The notes below the pieces were generated by a model. That model had not been told where the DNA came from, searched no databases, and saw only the letters and a list, made by a program, of their open reading frames with translations. From Penium margaritaceum (lineage: Eukaryota > Streptophyta > Zygnematophyceae > Desmidiales > Peniaceae), in contig SZWC01000563.1 of the NCBI GenBank assembly GCA_023375785.1, positions 343,274 to 387,708 on the forward strand: a DNA stretch of 44,435 nucleotides, given 5' to 3'. Of the stretch, positions 41,479 through 44,435 are shown in pieces; the first letter of the stretch is position 1; every line of letters begins with the position of its first letter. A program made the translations under genes and the position numbers.

Positions 41479-42282
41479 ATGATGACACCCACGACGCTCA
41501 CTCTTGAGCAGGTCAACAGTGGGATGTCAAAGTTCACAGGGATAGGTTTTCCCTTGTGGAAATGACAATTTGGGATTTTCATGAGGGTATGTGGTTACTT
41601 GAAGATGTTCCTTGGAGAAGAGATTGAACCTCCAAAACCAGATGTTGGATGTTAAGCATGGAGTGTCAAAAATACCATGGCGCTTGCGATTCTTGTGAAA
41701 TCAGTGCATGAGTTACAACATGTCCACCTCCAAGGTATCACATATGCATTAAAGGCTTATGAGAAGCTTGCACGTGTACACCAATCAACGGCTCTCACAA
41801 ATCGCCTCTTCATCCTTCAAAAGCTGGTTTTGATGAGGGTGAGCGAGGGAGAGTGCATTCCGGACTTCCTATTGCAGTTTGAAAGACTAGTGCAGCAAGT
41901 GACCCAAATGAACTGGGAAATTGACACCAACATGCAGGCCATGATCCTCCTCATGGCGCTACCTGAAAGTTGGGGTCCTCTGATCACCATTTTTAGTGGT
42001 TGGAAGGAGGAGGATTTGACGTATGTGGCATTGTCCAAGTACGTGCGCAACAAGGCCATGCGTCGCACCGGTAGTGAGGGTAACATTTTAGCCTATGCTG
42101 CACGGTATGGTGGTTGTGGCAACAACTCCTCTTCTAGTCAGAGCGGTAGAGGAAGTGGTGGTGGTGGAGGAAAAGGCAATGGTGATAGTGGAAAGGGTTC
42201 AAAGCGTCCTGGGAAGTGCCATAACTGTGGCAAGCCTGGGCATTGGGCACGGGAGTGCAGGGCTCCTAAGAAGGAAGACTGA
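41479..42282 (+). pseudogene. gag: gag of copia E
   Basis: Start chosen at the tandem ATGs 41479/41482 (MMTPTTLTLEQ), because that frame carries the whole gag; an ATG at 41436 is out of frame. SKFTGIGFPLWK resembles the start of copia gag (x-F-x-G-x-x-F-x-x-W). Stops follow at 41563 (TGA) and 41653 (TAA). From 41677 the frame is open: the helical capsid with LVLMRVSEGECIPDFLLQFE and LPESWGPLITIFSG (UBN2/Gag-polypeptide type), then a Gly/Ser-rich linker and the CCHC knuckle CHNCGKPGHWAREC (about 42219-42260, C-2-C-4-H-4-C). TGA at 42280-42282 ends it, but the same frame continues into the protease. Confidence 0.85.
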
Positions 42283-44435
42283 TATCATGGTGGGAGAAAC
42301 GAGGGCAAAGGAAAGGGTGAGAAGGAGTTGATGAACATGATGGCTGAGAGCGTACCGGCAACCAAGGGAGCAGCACTGCTCAAGCGTGGAACCTACGGGC
42401 TTGACTCTTGCACCAACCACCACTCTTCAAGGGAGAAGGATGGGTTCATCTCCATTGGGGACACTGAACGTCGCTTCAGGTGTGCCAATGGCAGCCTTAT
42501 CCATGTGCAAGACGAGGGAGATAAGTTGATCAGCATTAACGTTAACGGTGCTGAAAAAGACTTGAAGCTGGAGAACTTTGTCTACATGCCGTCTTTTGCG
42601 GTGAACCTCCTATCGGTATCCAAAATCACGGACCACGACATGACGGTCATCTTCACAGAGGAGGAGGCCGTGATTGTCAAGAATAAGGACATCAAGATCT
42701 CCTATTCCAAGGAGAGTCTTGTCACATAGGTCCCAAGAGTTGATGGACTCTACGTGCTGTAGAACAAGCACCTTGAAGGTACAAATGAGGGATATGCGGC
42801 GGTTGAAGAGCCCAAGTCTCCAAAGCCTGATGTTGCACTACTGGCCGTCACCATGACGGCCAACTCCTCCAACGACATAGATGCTGAGCTGTGGCACAGG
42901 TGGTTTTGCCATGTGGCTGACAGCACACTGCAAGCGATGCAGCAACACAAAGTGGTCCATGGGATGGAGGGGTGCAAGGCCAAAGATGAGGGAAAGTACA
43001 AGAAGTTGTGTGAACCATGCCTCCGAGGCAAGGCAAAGAGAAAGTGCTTTGAGGGTAACGGGTAATGTGTAGCACCAATCTTGGACCTGATTCACTATGA
43101 TGTGTGCGGTCCATTCTGTACTCCTTCAAACAGTGGCAGCAAGTACTTCCTGACCTTCATTGATGATCACAGTCGCAAGATGTGGGTCTACTTCCTCAAG
43201 ACAAAGGGAGAAGCTGTAAGAGTTTGTTGTTATGGTAGAGCGAGAGACAAGAAAGAAGGTCAAGGCACTGTGCACGGACAACAGTGGTGAGTACGAGGCG
43301 TGCAAAGGCTGGTTGAGCCAACACAGCATCAACCACTAGACTACTACACCTTACACTCCCCAAAGCAATGGCGTTGCCAAGCGGATGAATCAGACTATCC
43401 TCGGCATGACACAAAGCATGCTCTTCGACGACAAACTCATGCCTTGCTTCTGGGTTGAAGCTGCAAGAACTGCTTGCTACCTTATGAATCTCACTCCGAC
43501 AGCCGTGCTTGGAAGGTGTGGTGAGAAGTAGTAAGAGAAGCAACTCACAACGCCACAGGAGGCTTGGTCTGGGAAGAAGCCAGATGCCTCACACTTGAGG
43601 GTCTTTGGCTCTACTGCATGGGCAGAGGTCCAAGTAGGAGAAGGAAGTGGCAAACTGGATGCACGCGCTTGCAAGTGTGTAATGGTTGGATACAACACTG
43701 CACACAAGGCGTACAGGCTGTGGGCCCAAGCGGTTGGAAAGCTCATCAGGAGCTGGGATGTAGAGTTTGATGAAAGGACGCTCGACAAGGGAGAGTTGCT
43801 GGATCCTGTCCATGCTCCCAAATCAGGAGAGTGGGTTGTGTTTCTCGAGTCAGGTGATCAGGCACCTGAGCACTAGCAGATGGTGCCAGTGAAGGATAGT
43901 GCTGTAGGGAGAGTAGTTGTGCAGGCTGATACAACAACGGAGTCTGACACTAAGTTTGAGTCATCTGAGGCCTCTGAGTCGGACTCTGAGGCCGGCGGCT
44001 CTTCCTCAAACAACGGATCACCGGCAGCGCACAAGGAACAGAAGCAACTAAGCCTTGAAGTACCACCAGCAACACTCTGGCGTAGTACGCGCCAAAAGAA
44101 ACCTTCGCCTAAGAACGATGCTGAGAGTGCGGAATGGACCCGACTCAACTGGACATGCTTGGCTCAGGGAGAGCCTATGACCATAGCGGATGCTATGAAC
44201 ATGCCAGATGTGGCCAAGTGGAAGGAGGTAGTGGATAGCAAACTCGCATCCATTGAAGAGAACGGAACATGGGTTCTGGTGGACAGGCCCCCAAACACGC
44301 ACGTGGTGGGATCAAAGTGGGTACTCCAAGAAAAAGTTCAAGCAAGATGGTACTATTGACAAGTACAAGGCAAGAGTTGTGGCGAAGGGGTTTTACCAGC
44401 GTCCAGGTTCGGAGTACAAGGAGACCTTTGCGCCT
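42283..44435 (+). pseudogene. pol: pol of copia E: protease, integrase, start of RT
   Basis: Protease: GLDSCTNHHSS at about 42398, where the D-S-G-A-T signature is one residue short, then VYMPSFAVNLLSVSKI (about 42580). GAG-pre-integrase: LWHRWFCHVADSTLQAM (from about 42889), with CEPCLRGKAKRKC. Integrase core: LIHYDVCGPF (about 43087), then after a one-base shift at about 43218 the second Asp in LCTDNSGEYEAC, and NGVAKRMNQ, where Lys replaces the catalytic Glu. The C-terminal part reads HLRVFGSTAWAEV and CVMVGYNTAHKAYRLW, followed by an acidic Ser-rich linker. RT starts at WKEVVDSKLASIEENGTWVL and, after another one-base shift near 44327, DGTIDKYKARVVAKGF. Stops: 42727, 42760, 43063, 43337, 43529, 43532 and 43874. 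Confidence 0.88.

Larger units (their letters stand above)
40490..44435 (+). mobile_element. Ty1/copia element E (runs off the window)
   Basis: LTR and leader, PBS-like site, gag, protease, integrase and the start of RT occur in copia order on the + strand. The last base of the window is in the RT (frame KETFAP). Its start is approximate. Confidence 0.85.

Noticed and set aside
1..44435. Host genes, tRNA/rRNA genes, CRISPR arrays, prokaryotic operons
   Set aside because: Nothing matching was seen on either strand; tRNA-like words (TGGTATCAGAGC) are retroelement primer sites.

Overview
The window is about 44 kb of retrotransposon-dominated nuclear DNA. I found no rRNA, tRNA, CRISPR array, bacterial operon or convincing host gene. 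Primer-binding sites matching or resembling the 3' end of plant initiator tRNA-Met (TGGTATCAGAGC), chromodomain-bearing Ty3/gypsy integrases (chromoviruses), Ty1/copia elements and a miniature LTR element (TRIM) all point to a large, repeat-rich streptophyte genome (land plant or charophyte alga). The species cannot be named from this sequence.

Layout. (1) 1-8380: a nearly complete chromovirus, 'A' (+ strand). Its left LTR is cut by the window edge. It carries gag, protease, RT, RNase H, integrase and chromodomain, then a 699-bp right LTR. (2) 8381-about 13.57 kb: a Ty1/copia element, 'B' (- strand). Its RNase H region is cut exactly at the A LTR, so A is nested inside B and the rest of B lies left of the window. 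(3) About 13.58-16.8 kb: an older minus-strand LTR element, 'C'. It keeps a gag, a CCGCGGA-rich tandem repeat and a PBS. (4) 16.8-21.3 kb: anonymous sequence with no recognisable gene. It includes a 226-bp exact duplication separated by a single N, almost certainly an assembly artefact. (5) 21.3-25.24 kb: a badly decayed chromovirus, 'D' (+). (6) 25.24-about 40.33 kb: a pair of related decayed gypsy elements, Y and X, present twice (Y1-X1 and Y2-X2) as a diverged head-to-tail duplication of about 7 kb. Each copy carries the same TRIM insertion: complete (404 bp, with target-site duplication) in copy II, and reduced to a solo LTR in copy I. Copy I alone carries a roughly 380-bp TIR element resembling a MITE. 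(7) About 40.5 kb to the end: a second copia, 'E' (+), running off the window in RT.

How it fits together. Every coding region is a retroelement gag or pol gene, and all are inactivated. In A and B decay is overwhelmingly by in-frame stops at codons one C-to-T (or G-to-A) transition away from Gln, Arg or Trp, with almost no frameshifts. That is the pattern expected from deamination of methylated cytosines in silenced elements. Catalytic residues of the two copia integrases were lost by the same type of change. Relative ages can be read from the nesting: Y, then TRIM into Y, then the Y-X duplication, then solo-LTR formation and the TIR insertion in copy I; and separately B, then A into B.

The most unusual structures are a chain of at least nine stem-loops through the LTR of A, the TRIM with its two fates in the duplicated copies, the CCGCGGA array in element C, and a minus-strand protein-like segment of unknown family conserved between the two Y-X units.
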